A DNA stretch of 41,647 nucleotides, from assembly GCA_902806355.1 (NCBI GenBank), contig CADCWI010000012.1, positions 1-41,647 of the forward strand. The letters are read 5' to 3'. The notes beneath the pieces were generated by a model. That model had not been told where the DNA came from and did no database searches. It was given only the letters and a program-made list of their open reading frames with translations. Positions 32,327 through 40,319 of the stretch are shown here, one piece after another. The position numbers and the translations under genes are program-made. Each line of letters opens with the position of its first letter. The first letter of the stretch is position 1. This DNA is from an uncultured Thermomicrobiales bacterium (lineage in GTDB: Bacteria; Chloroflexota; Chloroflexia; Thermomicrobiales; UBA6265).

Positions 32327-34399
32327 TCATTCGACCGGGGCGACCGTCTCGGGAATTCGTCCATCGAGCAGGTCGAGCAATTCGGATTCGGACCAGACCG
32401 GAACATTGAGCTGGCGTGCCTTGTCCGCCTTGCTGCCAGCGTCGTCGCCGGCGATGACGGCCGACGTTCGTTTCGATACCGAATTGGTGACGTTCGCGCC
32501 CAGCCTCCGCAACCGCTCCTCCGCTTCCGGCCGGGTGAGCCCTTCGAGCCGGCCGGTCAGCACCAGCGTCAGGCCGTTGAGCGCCTGGGCGCCCGGTGCG
32601 TTCGCGGTGTCATCGCTCGTGCGGACACCTACCTCCTTGAGTGCATCGACCAGCGCACGGTTCGGCGCTTCCTGCGAGAAGTCGACGACGCTCCTCGCGA
32701 CGATCGTTCCGATTCCGGGGATGTCGGCAATCTCGTCTTCGGTGGCGGCGACCATGTTATCAAGAGACCCAAGGCGATCCGCGATCAGCGCCGCGGTGCG
32801 CTCCCCGATGTGGCGAATCCCCAGTCCATGAATCAGCCGCCAGAGTGGCTGATCCTTGCTCTTCTCGACCGACGCCATCAGGTTGTTTGCGCTCTTTTCG
32901 CCGAGGCCTTCGAGCGCGGCGACCTCTTCCCATTTCAGCCGGTAGATGTCGCTGACATCCTTGATCCAGCCAAGGTCGACGAAACGATCGGCGAGCTTCG
33001 CGCCCAGGCCGTCGATGTCCATCGCGGAACGACCGATGAAATGGTGGATGCGCTCCTTGAGCTGGGCTGGGCATGAGGCGTTGGTGCAATAGCGCATCGC
33101 GACGCCTGGCTCGCGATGGACGGGGGTGCCGCAGGCTGGACAGGTATCAGGCATCCGCCATGGCTGCTCGTCGCCGGTTCGCCGCTCCTCGATCACCTTG
33201 ACGATCTGGGGAATGACATCGCCCGCTCGCTGGACGACGACGGTGTCACCGATACGGATGTCTTTGCGGGCGATCTCATCCTCGTTGTGAAGCGTTGCCC
33301 GGCTGACGGTGACGCCACCGATGTTGACCGGTTCCAAAATGGCAAGGGGATTCAGGGTGCCGGTTCTGCCGACGTTGATGACGATATCGAGGACACGCGT
33401 CGTCTGCTGCATCGCCGGGAACTTGTAGGCGGTCGCCCAACGGGGCTCCCTCGCGACAGAGCCGATCTCCTCCTGGAGACGGAGATCGTTGACCTTGATC
33501 ACTGCGCCATCGATCTCGTAATCCAGCTCGGTCCTTCGCGCGAGCCAGGACTGGCATGCATTCCAGACATCCTCGATCTTCGTGTGCCGTTGTGCATCCG
33601 GGCTTGGAGCCAACCCGAGCTCGTGAAGCCACTCCAACGTTTCCAGATGCGTCCGGGGGAGGTCAACCCCGGTGGCGTAGCCGATCTGGTAGGCGAAGAG
33701 ACGGAGAGGGCGCTCGGACGTGATGCGGGTGTTCTTCTGCCGGATCGAGCCCGCGGCGGCGTTGCGAGGGTTCATGAAGAGCTTGCCGCCGGACTCGCCC
33801 ATGCGGGCGTTCAACCCCTCGAAATCTGATCGGCGCATGTAGATCTCGCCGCGGACCTCGATCGTCTCCGGCATCGGGAAGGAGACTGGCGCCCGGAGCC
33901 TGGTCGGGATCGGGCGGATGGCGCGGATGTTGGCAGTGATGTCATCGCCGACGAAGCCGTTGCCTCGCGTCGCGGCATGATCCAGTTGGCCGTTGACGTA
34001 TGTGAGCGCGACGGCCAGGCCATCGATCTTGGGTTCGGTCGCGAACTCGAGACTGGACGCGCCCGAGAATCGCTCGGCTCTCGCCGCCCACGATCGCAGT
34101 TCCTCCTCGTTGTAGACATTGCTCAACGAGAGTAGGGGACGAGGATGCGCCACCTCGGCAAAATCACTCTGTTGGAAGGACCCGACCCGTTGCGTGGGCG
34201 ATTCCGGTGTCACGAGCTCCGGGTGATCCGTCTCGATCCGGCGGAGCTCGTTCATCAGCGCGTCGTACTCGGCGTCGGAAACGGTTGGCGAGTCGAGTAC
34301 GAAGTACTCATAGGCAAACTGGTCGAGCTTCTTCCGGAGCTCATCGACGTGGCGCTGCTGCGCCGTGGTCTCGTGGCGCGGTCCGTCAATATCCGTCAT
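32327..34399 (-). CDS. ligA: NAD-dependent DNA ligase
   Basis: LigA (690 residues) seals nicks in replication and repair using NAD+. The Ia domain has YEYFVLDSPTVSDAEYDALM; Lys124 in EPKIDGLAVALTY is the adenylated lysine; NPRNAAAGSIRQ is motif III-like; YKFP lies in motif V region. Four cysteines (CPAC...YCTNASC) form the zinc finger, followed by HhH repeats (GLGEKSANNLMASVEKSK) and a BRCT domain (LNGLTLVLTGRLEGLTRPEA). ATG 34399 has GAGGAG ten bases upstream. Divergent from the exonuclease fusion gene. Confidence 0.97.
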   Translation of the reverse strand: MTDIDGPRHETTAQQRHVDELRKKLDQFAYEYFVLDSPTVSDAEYDALMNELRRIETDHPELVTPESPTQRVGSFQQSDFAEVAHPRPLLSLSNVYNEEELRSWAARAERFSGASSLEFATEPKIDGLAVALTYVNGQLDHAATRGNGFVGDDITANIRAIRPIPTRLRAPVSFPMPETIEVRGEIYMRRSDFEGLNARMGESGGKLFMNPRNAAAGSIRQKNTRITSERPLRLFAYQIGYATGVDLPRTHLETLEWLHELGLAPSPDAQRHTKIEDVWNACQSWLARRTELDYEIDGAVIKVNDLRLQEEIGSVAREPRWATAYKFPAMQQTTRVLDIVINVGRTGTLNPLAILEPVNIGGVTVSRATLHNEDEIARKDIRIGDTVVVQRAGDVIPQIVKVIEERRTGDEQPWRMPDTCPACGTPVHREPGVAMRYCTNASCPAQLKERIHHFIGRSAMDIDGLGAKLADRFVDLGWIKDVSDIYRLKWEEVAALEGLGEKSANNLMASVEKSKDQPLWRLIHGLGIRHIGERTAALIADRLGSLDNMVAATEDEIADIPGIGTIVARSVVDFSQEAPNRALVDALKEVGVRTSDDTANAPGAQALNGLTLVLTGRLEGLTRPEAEERLRRLGANVTNSVSKRTSAVIAGDDAGSKADKARQLNVPVWSESELLDLLDGRIPETVAPVE

Positions 34400-34526
34400 G
34401 GAACGGGAACTCCTCAAGACTGACGCAATCAAGGGGCATCCACGACGTCGTTATTCCCCCATCGATACCATGACAGGGAGGTTTGCCCGGCGCGACGGGG
34501 CAATGGGAGACGACGATCGTGCGCCG

Positions 34527-34535
34527 TGGTATAAC
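34527..34535 (+). promoter_or_regulatory. Extended -10 promoter candidate for the exonuclease fusion
   Basis: TGGTATAAC (34527-34535) is a TGn-TATAAT-type extended -10 with one mismatch, about 100 bases ahead of the chosen start at 34635. No good -35 is present, as is common with extended -10 promoters. It would make upstream in-frame codons untranslated. Confidence 0.4.
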
Positions 34536-34634
34536 ACGTATGTTCGACTTTTGGACGTGTACGGACACCTTCCGCATTCTAACATGCGCGTTTCGCTCTC
34601 TCGCATGGCCTTTCGGGCGATCCAGGACTTCTCC

Positions 34635-36863
34635 ATGGAAGAAGCGATGACAACGGAGAAGCGGCAGGCGACCGAAGATGAAGGTAACCGCCAGTACGGT
34701 GCACTCTGCGAGCGGGCCATCGCCTTCGTCGAAGGTCGTGGCGGGGCGGTGCACGAGGATCTGCTGGTGGGGCATGTCTTCGGCAACAGCGGATCGATCG
34801 GTCTTTGGCGCCCATTGCTGAGATCCGTCCTGCAGGGCGACGAGCGCGTCGTCTTCCGTGCCGACGGCTTCTGGGCCCTGGCGGGCTTCCAGGCTGAATC
34901 GGCCGGACCGTCACTTCTCAATGCATTCGTCGCGATCGACGTCGAGACCACAGGGCTTCGCCCGCTCAAACAGCGGGTGATCGAGATTGCGCTCTACCGC
35001 TACCAGGACGGCAATCTGGTGGAGCGGTTCGAAACGCTGATCAATCCGGAGCGCCAGATCCCGGCGTTCATCTCCAATCTGACGACCATCACGAACGTCC
35101 ATGTCGAAGACGCACCCTTCTTTTCCGACATCGCCGCCACGGTCACCAATTTCATCGGTGACGCACTCCTCGTTGGACACAACGTGGCGTTCGACGTGTC
35201 GTTCATCAATGCCGAGCTCAAGCGGGCAGACCACGCGCAGCTCGTCAACGAGCGGCTCGACACGATGGGCCTCTCGATGCGGTTGCTGCCCGGCGTGCGA
35301 AAGGCGAGCCTGGACCGGGTAGCGACGGCGGTAGGGCTCTCCCCCCGAAAGATCCACCGTGCCGGCCGGGACGCGGAGCTGACCGCCGAGGTGGCGCTGC
35401 GCCTCGTGGACGAAGCCGCCCGCCAGGGCGTGACATCGCTGGAAGACCTCAAGGTGGCTTCGACCATCGTGCGGAGGAGACCTCGCGATAACGTCGGGCG
35501 TGGGCGAGCAGTCATGGATCGATCCTGGCTGGCGGATGTGCCGAAGCGCCCGGGCGTCTACCTGATGCGAGACCAGCTGGGACACGTCATCTATGTCGGC
35601 AAGGCGAAGAACCTTCGCGATCGCGTCAGCTCCTATTACTCCCAGCCCCTGGGCTATACCCGCAAGATGGATGGCTTGCTCGAGTCGATGGTGAACATCG
35701 ATACGGAAGTCGTCGGCTCGGAGTTGCAGGCGCTGATCCTCGAGGCTCAGCTGATCCGTCGTTTCCAGCCCCGCTACAACACGGCGATGCGGTCGTTCGA
35801 GCACTACCCATACATCAAGATCGATGTCACCAGCCCGTGGCCCCGGATCACGCTCGCAAAGGTACGCAAGGACGATGGCGCGCGGTACTTCGGGCCGTAC
35901 CGGAGCGCGAGCAGCGCCCGGCGAACCGTCGATGTTATCAACAGCGCGGTACCGTTGCGGACCTGCACACGGTCCTTCAAGAGCGCCCGCTCGTACGGCA
36001 AGCCGTGCATCCGGCTGGACCTCGGGAAGTGCCTGGGACCATGCGTTGGCCAGACCATGCGTGACGAGTATCAGGCAATGGTCCATGACGTGATCGACTT
36101 TCTGGAGGGCAAGGACCAGGGCCTTCGGGAACGGTTATGGGCCGAGCTCGAAGCCGCCGCCGCACGGCTCGATTTCGAACGGGCGTCCAAGCTGAGAAAA
36201 GACCTGCGGTCGGCGCTGGCATTGATCGCCGAACAGGCCCGCTTGCGGAGTGCCGAGGCCGAGCACACGCTGATGCTGGTTCAGCCCTCGGAAGACCCGG
36301 CGTGCCGGGAACTGATGATCGTGCTTCATGGGAGGGTCTGGGCCCAGCTTCGCGTGACCCGGGTGCCTGCCCTGGAGCAACGATCGCCGCACCCGCCGCG
36401 AGTGGACGACATGGTGATCGATATCCGTGACGGCGAAGCGCCGGACGGGGACAGAGGGGAGGACGACGTTCGCCTGATCGACCAGGGCCGCCTGCGTGAC
36501 GTGGCCGATCGTCTGCTCCCGGTATTCGAGCGCTTCGCCACCGCACGCGTGCAACCGATCGATCACCATCAGGTCGATGAGACGAACATCCTGAATCGAT
36601 GGTTGTTCAAGCACCACGGCCACCCCGCGATCCTCCCGATCGATCTCGATCGTGCCACCGATCGCGGATACCTCTCGTCGCTGATATTGGAGGCACTCTC
36701 GTTGAGCGATGACCAGGTCGTCGCGGAAGGCGGTGGGGACAACGAGCCCGTGATCGATGTGGAAGACATCACCGACAAGGATCCGATGGATGTCACGGAC
36801 GTCGTCGCAAGCTGGAGCGGCGATGGAGCGGGTCAGCCTGACGATGCGGAATCCATCGCGTGA
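34635..36863 (+). CDS. DnaQ-like exonuclease fused to UvrC N-terminal half
   Basis: 742 residues in three parts. About 20-85 is a winged-helix-like N-terminus. About 96-262 is a DEDDh exonuclease: Asp102, Glu104 (AIDVETTGL), Asp187 (HNVAFDVSF), His241 and Asp246 (HRAGRDAEL). From 295 it is UvrC/Cho-like: GIY-YIG nuclease (GVYLMRDQLGHVIYVGKAKN, Glu370), a cysteine set (RTC...KPCIRLDLGKCLGPC) matching the UvrC Fe-S site, and a UVR motif (LDFERASKLRKDL). UvrC's C-terminal RNase H-like nuclease is absent. Similar fusions exist in actinobacteria (Mycobacterium Rv2191). ATG 34635 follows AGGA; the frame is open from 34365. Confidence 0.88.
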   Translation: MEEAMTTEKRQATEDEGNRQYGALCERAIAFVEGRGGAVHEDLLVGHVFGNSGSIGLWRPLLRSVLQGDERVVFRADGFWALAGFQAESAGPSLLNAFVAIDVETTGLRPLKQRVIEIALYRYQDGNLVERFETLINPERQIPAFISNLTTITNVHVEDAPFFSDIAATVTNFIGDALLVGHNVAFDVSFINAELKRADHAQLVNERLDTMGLSMRLLPGVRKASLDRVATAVGLSPRKIHRAGRDAELTAEVALRLVDEAARQGVTSLEDLKVASTIVRRRPRDNVGRGRAVMDRSWLADVPKRPGVYLMRDQLGHVIYVGKAKNLRDRVSSYYSQPLGYTRKMDGLLESMVNIDTEVVGSELQALILEAQLIRRFQPRYNTAMRSFEHYPYIKIDVTSPWPRITLAKVRKDDGARYFGPYRSASSARRTVDVINSAVPLRTCTRSFKSARSYGKPCIRLDLGKCLGPCVGQTMRDEYQAMVHDVIDFLEGKDQGLRERLWAELEAAAARLDFERASKLRKDLRSALALIAEQARLRSAEAEHTLMLVQPSEDPACRELMIVLHGRVWAQLRVTRVPALEQRSPHPPRVDDMVIDIRDGEAPDGDRGEDDVRLIDQGRLRDVADRLLPVFERFATARVQPIDHHQVDETNILNRWLFKHHGHPAILPIDLDRATDRGYLSSLILEALSLSDDQVVAEGGGDNEPVIDVEDITDKDPMDVTDVVASWSGDGAGQPDDAESIA

Positions 36864-36903
36864 GCCCTGGGTAAAAGGTCGCCATGACCCTGATCGCGAC
36901 GTA

Positions 36904-36949
36904 TTGACGCCAGAGAACGCCGTATGACATGATGACGAATCACTCGTCA
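36904..36949 (+). promoter_or_regulatory. Promoter with overlapping operator-like palindrome, ABC operon
   Basis: -35 TTGACG (36904-36909) and -10 CATGAT (36928-36933), spacer 18. Overlapping the likely start site is TGACGA-ATCAC-TCGTCA (36933-36949), a perfect 6-bp inverted repeat with a 5-base centre. The position suits a repressor operator for a sugar-uptake operon. No regulator gene is in the window, so the assignment is inference. Confidence 0.4.
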
Positions 36950-37030
36950 GATGTGTCCCTCCACCATCAACCCACTCGACGAAGGTGCTCGTCTCTCTCG
37001 CGCATGCCGCCAGCAAGGAGTCCTCTCACC

Positions 37031-38425
37031 ATGGATAGACGCGATCTACTCAAGCGAACGGGCATCGTCGCCGGCGGCGTGGCGGTGGGCGCAACGGTGC
37101 CGACCGCGGCGTCCGTGAGTGCGCGGCAGACAGCGACTCTTACGTTCTGGGATACGCTCAACGATCCGATTCGTACAGGCGTGGCCGACGCGCTCGCCCA
37201 GAGTTTTTCCGCCGCGAACGGTGGCGTGGCCGTTGAGCATCGGGGGTGGGCGACGGAGGAGCTGACGTCCACGTTACCGCGATCGGTGGAGGGCAACCAG
37301 GGGCCTGATGTCTCTCAGGTGAACAATGGCGAGTCGCTCATGGGTCCGATGATCCGTGGTGGGCAGCTGGTCTCCCTGGCCGAGTACGCAACCCAGTACG
37401 GCTGGAACGACCGGTTCGCCGCCGGTCTGCTCGCCCGAAACCGGTACAGTGCTGATGGCACGGTGTTCGGAGAAGGCGACCTCTGGGGCGTCTCCGCCGA
37501 GTCGGAGATCGTCGGTTTCTATTACAACCGGCAGGTCTTCAGCGACAACGGTCTATCTGTGCCCGGCACGGTGGCCGAGTTCGAGTCACTGCTCGGAGCG
37601 CTCCGCGAGGCGGGTCAGGAACCGCTGGTGTTCGGCAATCTCGACAGGTGGCAGGCGATTCACCTGTTCGGTGAAGTCCACGGGACGATGACAACCCGCG
37701 AGTTCCTTGACAGTCTCATCTACCGGCGCGGGGCTGCCGGCGCCTCCGGTGCTGCGACACCGGGCGCGTCTCCTGCGGCTGGGACACCAGCGGCATCTCC
37801 AGTGGCCGCCACACCGAGCGTGGGCTTCGATGACCAGTCGATCGTCGATGCGGCCTCAAAGCTGATCGCGTGGAGGGATGCCGGATACTTCATGTCCGGT
37901 TTCGAAGCTACCGGCGGTGACGATGCCACGGCGCTCTTCACGTCGGGCGTGGGTGGGGTGCTCATGCAGGGAAGCTGGGCGGCAGGGCAGGTCGCCGAGG
38001 CCCTTGGCGAGAACGCCGGGTTTTTTCTTATGCCTCCGATCGAAGCCGGTGGAAGCGTCCTCCACGTTGGTGGCGTGGGCATCCCGTACAGCATCACGAC
38101 CAATGCCGAGGATCCGGCGCTCGCCGCGAAGTTCCTCGACCACCTGGTGTCGGAAGAGGCATTCAGCCTGTTCATCGAGGCGGGAATACTTCCAGTGGGA
38201 GCAATCCCCACTGAGTCGATCGAGGCAAACACCGTCGCCGGTGATCTCTACACCAGCTGGAACGCGGCGCTCGAGGGCGATGCCGTCGGCCATTACATGG
38301 ACTGGGCGGCACCGGATTTTTACGACCCGTTGACCGGCGCGCTGCAGGAGCTGCTTGGCGGCCAGATCACCGCTGAACAGTTTGCGGGCACGCTGCAGGA
38401 GTTCTATGCGGCCTCGTTCGCCTGA
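37031..38425 (+). CDS. ABC transporter sugar-binding protein, Tat-exported
   Basis: A 464-residue family 1 extracellular solute-binding protein, here probably for sugars or oligosaccharides. The Tat signal DRRDLLKRTGIVAGGVAVGA is at residues 2-21, with the mature part beginning near TATLTFWDTLNDP. There is no lipobox cysteine, unusual for a monoderm-type binding protein. DLWGVSAESEIVGFYYNRQV is a family hallmark. Residues about 233-265 form an Ala/Thr/Pro/Ser-rich insert between the lobes. ATG 37031 has AAGGAG ten bases upstream. It heads the operon with two permeases. Confidence 0.92.
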   Translation: MDRRDLLKRTGIVAGGVAVGATVPTAASVSARQTATLTFWDTLNDPIRTGVADALAQSFSAANGGVAVEHRGWATEELTSTLPRSVEGNQGPDVSQVNNGESLMGPMIRGGQLVSLAEYATQYGWNDRFAAGLLARNRYSADGTVFGEGDLWGVSAESEIVGFYYNRQVFSDNGLSVPGTVAEFESLLGALREAGQEPLVFGNLDRWQAIHLFGEVHGTMTTREFLDSLIYRRGAAGASGAATPGASPAAGTPAASPVAATPSVGFDDQSIVDAASKLIAWRDAGYFMSGFEATGGDDATALFTSGVGGVLMQGSWAAGQVAEALGENAGFFLMPPIEAGGSVLHVGGVGIPYSITTNAEDPALAAKFLDHLVSEEAFSLFIEAGILPVGAIPTESIEANTVAGDLYTSWNAALEGDAVGHYMDWAAPDFYDPLTGALQELLGGQITAEQFAGTLQEFYAASFA

Positions 38426-38450
38426 CCAGAGAATCCGGGGAGAGGGGATG

Positions 38451-39389
38451 ATGGCGACCACCGTCCCTTCTCCTCAGCTTGCTCAGGAACCACGACTACA
38501 GCCACAGGCACGGCGCGGATCGAGGGGCTCCACTTGGGAGCCCTATTTGTATCTGTTGCCCGGGTTACTAATGTTCACGATCTTTCTCGCGATCCCGGTG
38601 GTCGGAGCGATCGTCCTCAGCCTGACCGGGTGGAACGGAGTGTCGTGGAACACGGCGGCATTCGTTGGATTCGATAACTACCTGACTGCCTTCAGGGACC
38701 AGCGCTTCTGGACCGCGCTCTGGCATAACCTCCTCCTGATTCCGTACTTCGTGATCCTGCCGGCGATTCTGGGGCTTGCCCCGGCGGCGATGGTCCACCA
38801 GATGAAGATTCGCGGGGCCGGAGTATTCCAGGCGGGCCTGTTCCTGCCGTACATCATGCCGGGCGTGCTGATCGGTGTCGTCTGGCGTTGGCTGCTCAAC
38901 CCGGTGTTCGGGCCGGTGAATGATGTGCTCGAGCGCATGGGTTTCAACCCGCCGCCCTGGCTCGGGGACTTTCGGCTCGCCCTGCCGACGATCGGCCTGA
39001 TTGGGGCGTGGGCCGCCTACGGGTTCTGCTACGTCGTGTTCGTCGCCGGCATGCAGAAGATCTCCGCCGATCTTTACGATGCCGCCCGTCTCGACGGAGC
39101 CAATGGCTGGCAGGAATTCCTCGCCGTCACCCTTCCCGGTCTTCGGCGCGAGATCGCCGTCGTGCTCTCGGTCAACCTGATCAATGCGCTGCGCGCGTTC
39201 GACGTGATCAAGGCAACGACCGACGGGGGACCAGGTGACGAAACTAGCGTGCTCGCGCTGTTCATGATCAACAGCGCCTTCGGCAGCAACCAGGCCGGAT
39301 ACGGCATGGCGATCGCCGTCTTCCTGGCGATCATGACCCTCGTGCTGTCGCTGCTCGTCCTTCGATTGTTCGGTGACAGTGATGCCTAA
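38451..39389 (+). CDS. Sugar ABC transporter permease (MalF type)
   Basis: 312 residues with about six membrane segments, beginning at YLYLLPGLLMFTIFLAIPVV. The EAA loop that docks the ATPase is DAARLDGANGWQEFLAVTLP. The N-terminal 30 residues are polar and cytosolic. DGGPGDETSVLALFM is typical of CUT1-type MalF-like permeases. ATG 38451 fits GGGGAG best; ATG 38448 is next to it. It overlaps the second permease gene by eight bases. Confidence 0.93.
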   Translation: MATTVPSPQLAQEPRLQPQARRGSRGSTWEPYLYLLPGLLMFTIFLAIPVVGAIVLSLTGWNGVSWNTAAFVGFDNYLTAFRDQRFWTALWHNLLLIPYFVILPAILGLAPAAMVHQMKIRGAGVFQAGLFLPYIMPGVLIGVVWRWLLNPVFGPVNDVLERMGFNPPPWLGDFRLALPTIGLIGAWAAYGFCYVVFVAGMQKISADLYDAARLDGANGWQEFLAVTLPGLRREIAVVLSVNLINALRAFDVIKATTDGGPGDETSVLALFMINSAFGSNQAGYGMAIAVFLAIMTLVLSLLVLRLFGDSDA

Positions 39390-40197
39390 GCGCTGGATCG
39401 CTTACCTCCTGCTCATTCTCGGCTGCCTGGTCGCCGTCGTTCCGTTCGTTGTCACGGTGTTCGCCTCCCTGAAAACCATGCCGGAGATCGTCCAGGGCGT
39501 GTTCGCCTTTCCGGAGGATCCGATCTGGGAGAACTACCGGCAAGCGTGGGTCCAGGGGAGGTTCGGGCGGTTCTTCCTCAATAGTGGCATCGTCGCGGTC
39601 GCGGTCGTGATTCCCTCAGTCCTGCTGTCGTCGATGACGGGATACGCCTTTGCCCGATTCAGGTTCCGGGGCTCGGGGTCGCTGTTTGCTTATTTCCTGA
39701 TCGGGATGGTGGTGCCGCTGCAGGCGATGGTGGTGCCGCTCTATTACCTGCTGCGGGAGATGAGCCTGCTCGACAGCCTGTGGGCGCTGATCCTGCCGCA
39801 GATCGCGCTCAGCATGTCCTTCGGCACGCTCCTGATGCGGCAGGCATTCGCCTCGGTTCCGAGCGAGATCGGAGAAGCGGCGACACTCGATGGAGCCAAT
39901 TCCTGGCAGACGCTGTGGCACGTCATGATGCCGCTCTCGCGACCGTTGATCGGGACGCTCGCGCTGCTGTTCTTCATCTGGACCTGGAACGAGTTCCTGC
40001 TTCCCCTCGTGGTCAACATCGACCCGGCGTACCATACGCTTCCGCTTGGGCTTCTCTACTTCCAGCAGCGCTATACCTCGAACATGCCGGTGATCGCCGC
40101 TGGGTCGACGATCATCTTCGTACCGCTGACGATCATCTTCCTGCTTTTCCAGAAGCAGCTCATCCAGGGACTGACCCAGGGCGCGCTCAAGGGATGA
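39382..40197 (+). CDS. Sugar ABC transporter permease (MalG type)
   Basis: 271 residues with six membrane segments, starting at IAYLLLILGCLVAVVPFVVT. The EAA motif is EAATLDGANSWQTLWHVMMP, and NSGIVAVAVVIPSVLLSSMTGYAFARF-like sequence is characteristic of MalG-type partners. ATG 39382 lies inside the end of the preceding permease gene, so translation is coupled; a GTG at 39373 is also in frame. No ATPase gene follows, so the pair likely shares a MsmK/MalK-like ATPase encoded elsewhere. Confidence 0.93.
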   Translation: MPKRWIAYLLLILGCLVAVVPFVVTVFASLKTMPEIVQGVFAFPEDPIWENYRQAWVQGRFGRFFLNSGIVAVAVVIPSVLLSSMTGYAFARFRFRGSGSLFAYFLIGMVVPLQAMVVPLYYLLREMSLLDSLWALILPQIALSMSFGTLLMRQAFASVPSEIGEAATLDGANSWQTLWHVMMPLSRPLIGTLALLFFIWTWNEFLLPLVVNIDPAYHTLPLGLLYFQQRYTSNMPVIAAGSTIIFVPLTIIFLLFQKQLIQGLTQGALKG

Positions 40198-40319
40198 CCC
40201 GCATCCCGACGATCGATGATGCAATGGTTCGGGGGCTTGCCCTTGGACGTTATCTGTGGTTCTGTACAGGAACAGGTTCAGGACGCTTTTCCACATTCCA
40301 GGGCACGAGAGGGGCACTC

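Noticed and set aside
32294..33076. 260-codon plus-strand frame opposite ligA
   Set aside because: Antisense to the conserved zinc-finger, HhH and BRCT part of ligA.
40243..40270. Possible promoter TTGGAC / TACAGG before the deacetylase gene
   Set aside because: The -10 matches in only three of six positions; the gene may simply be read from the upstream operon promoter.
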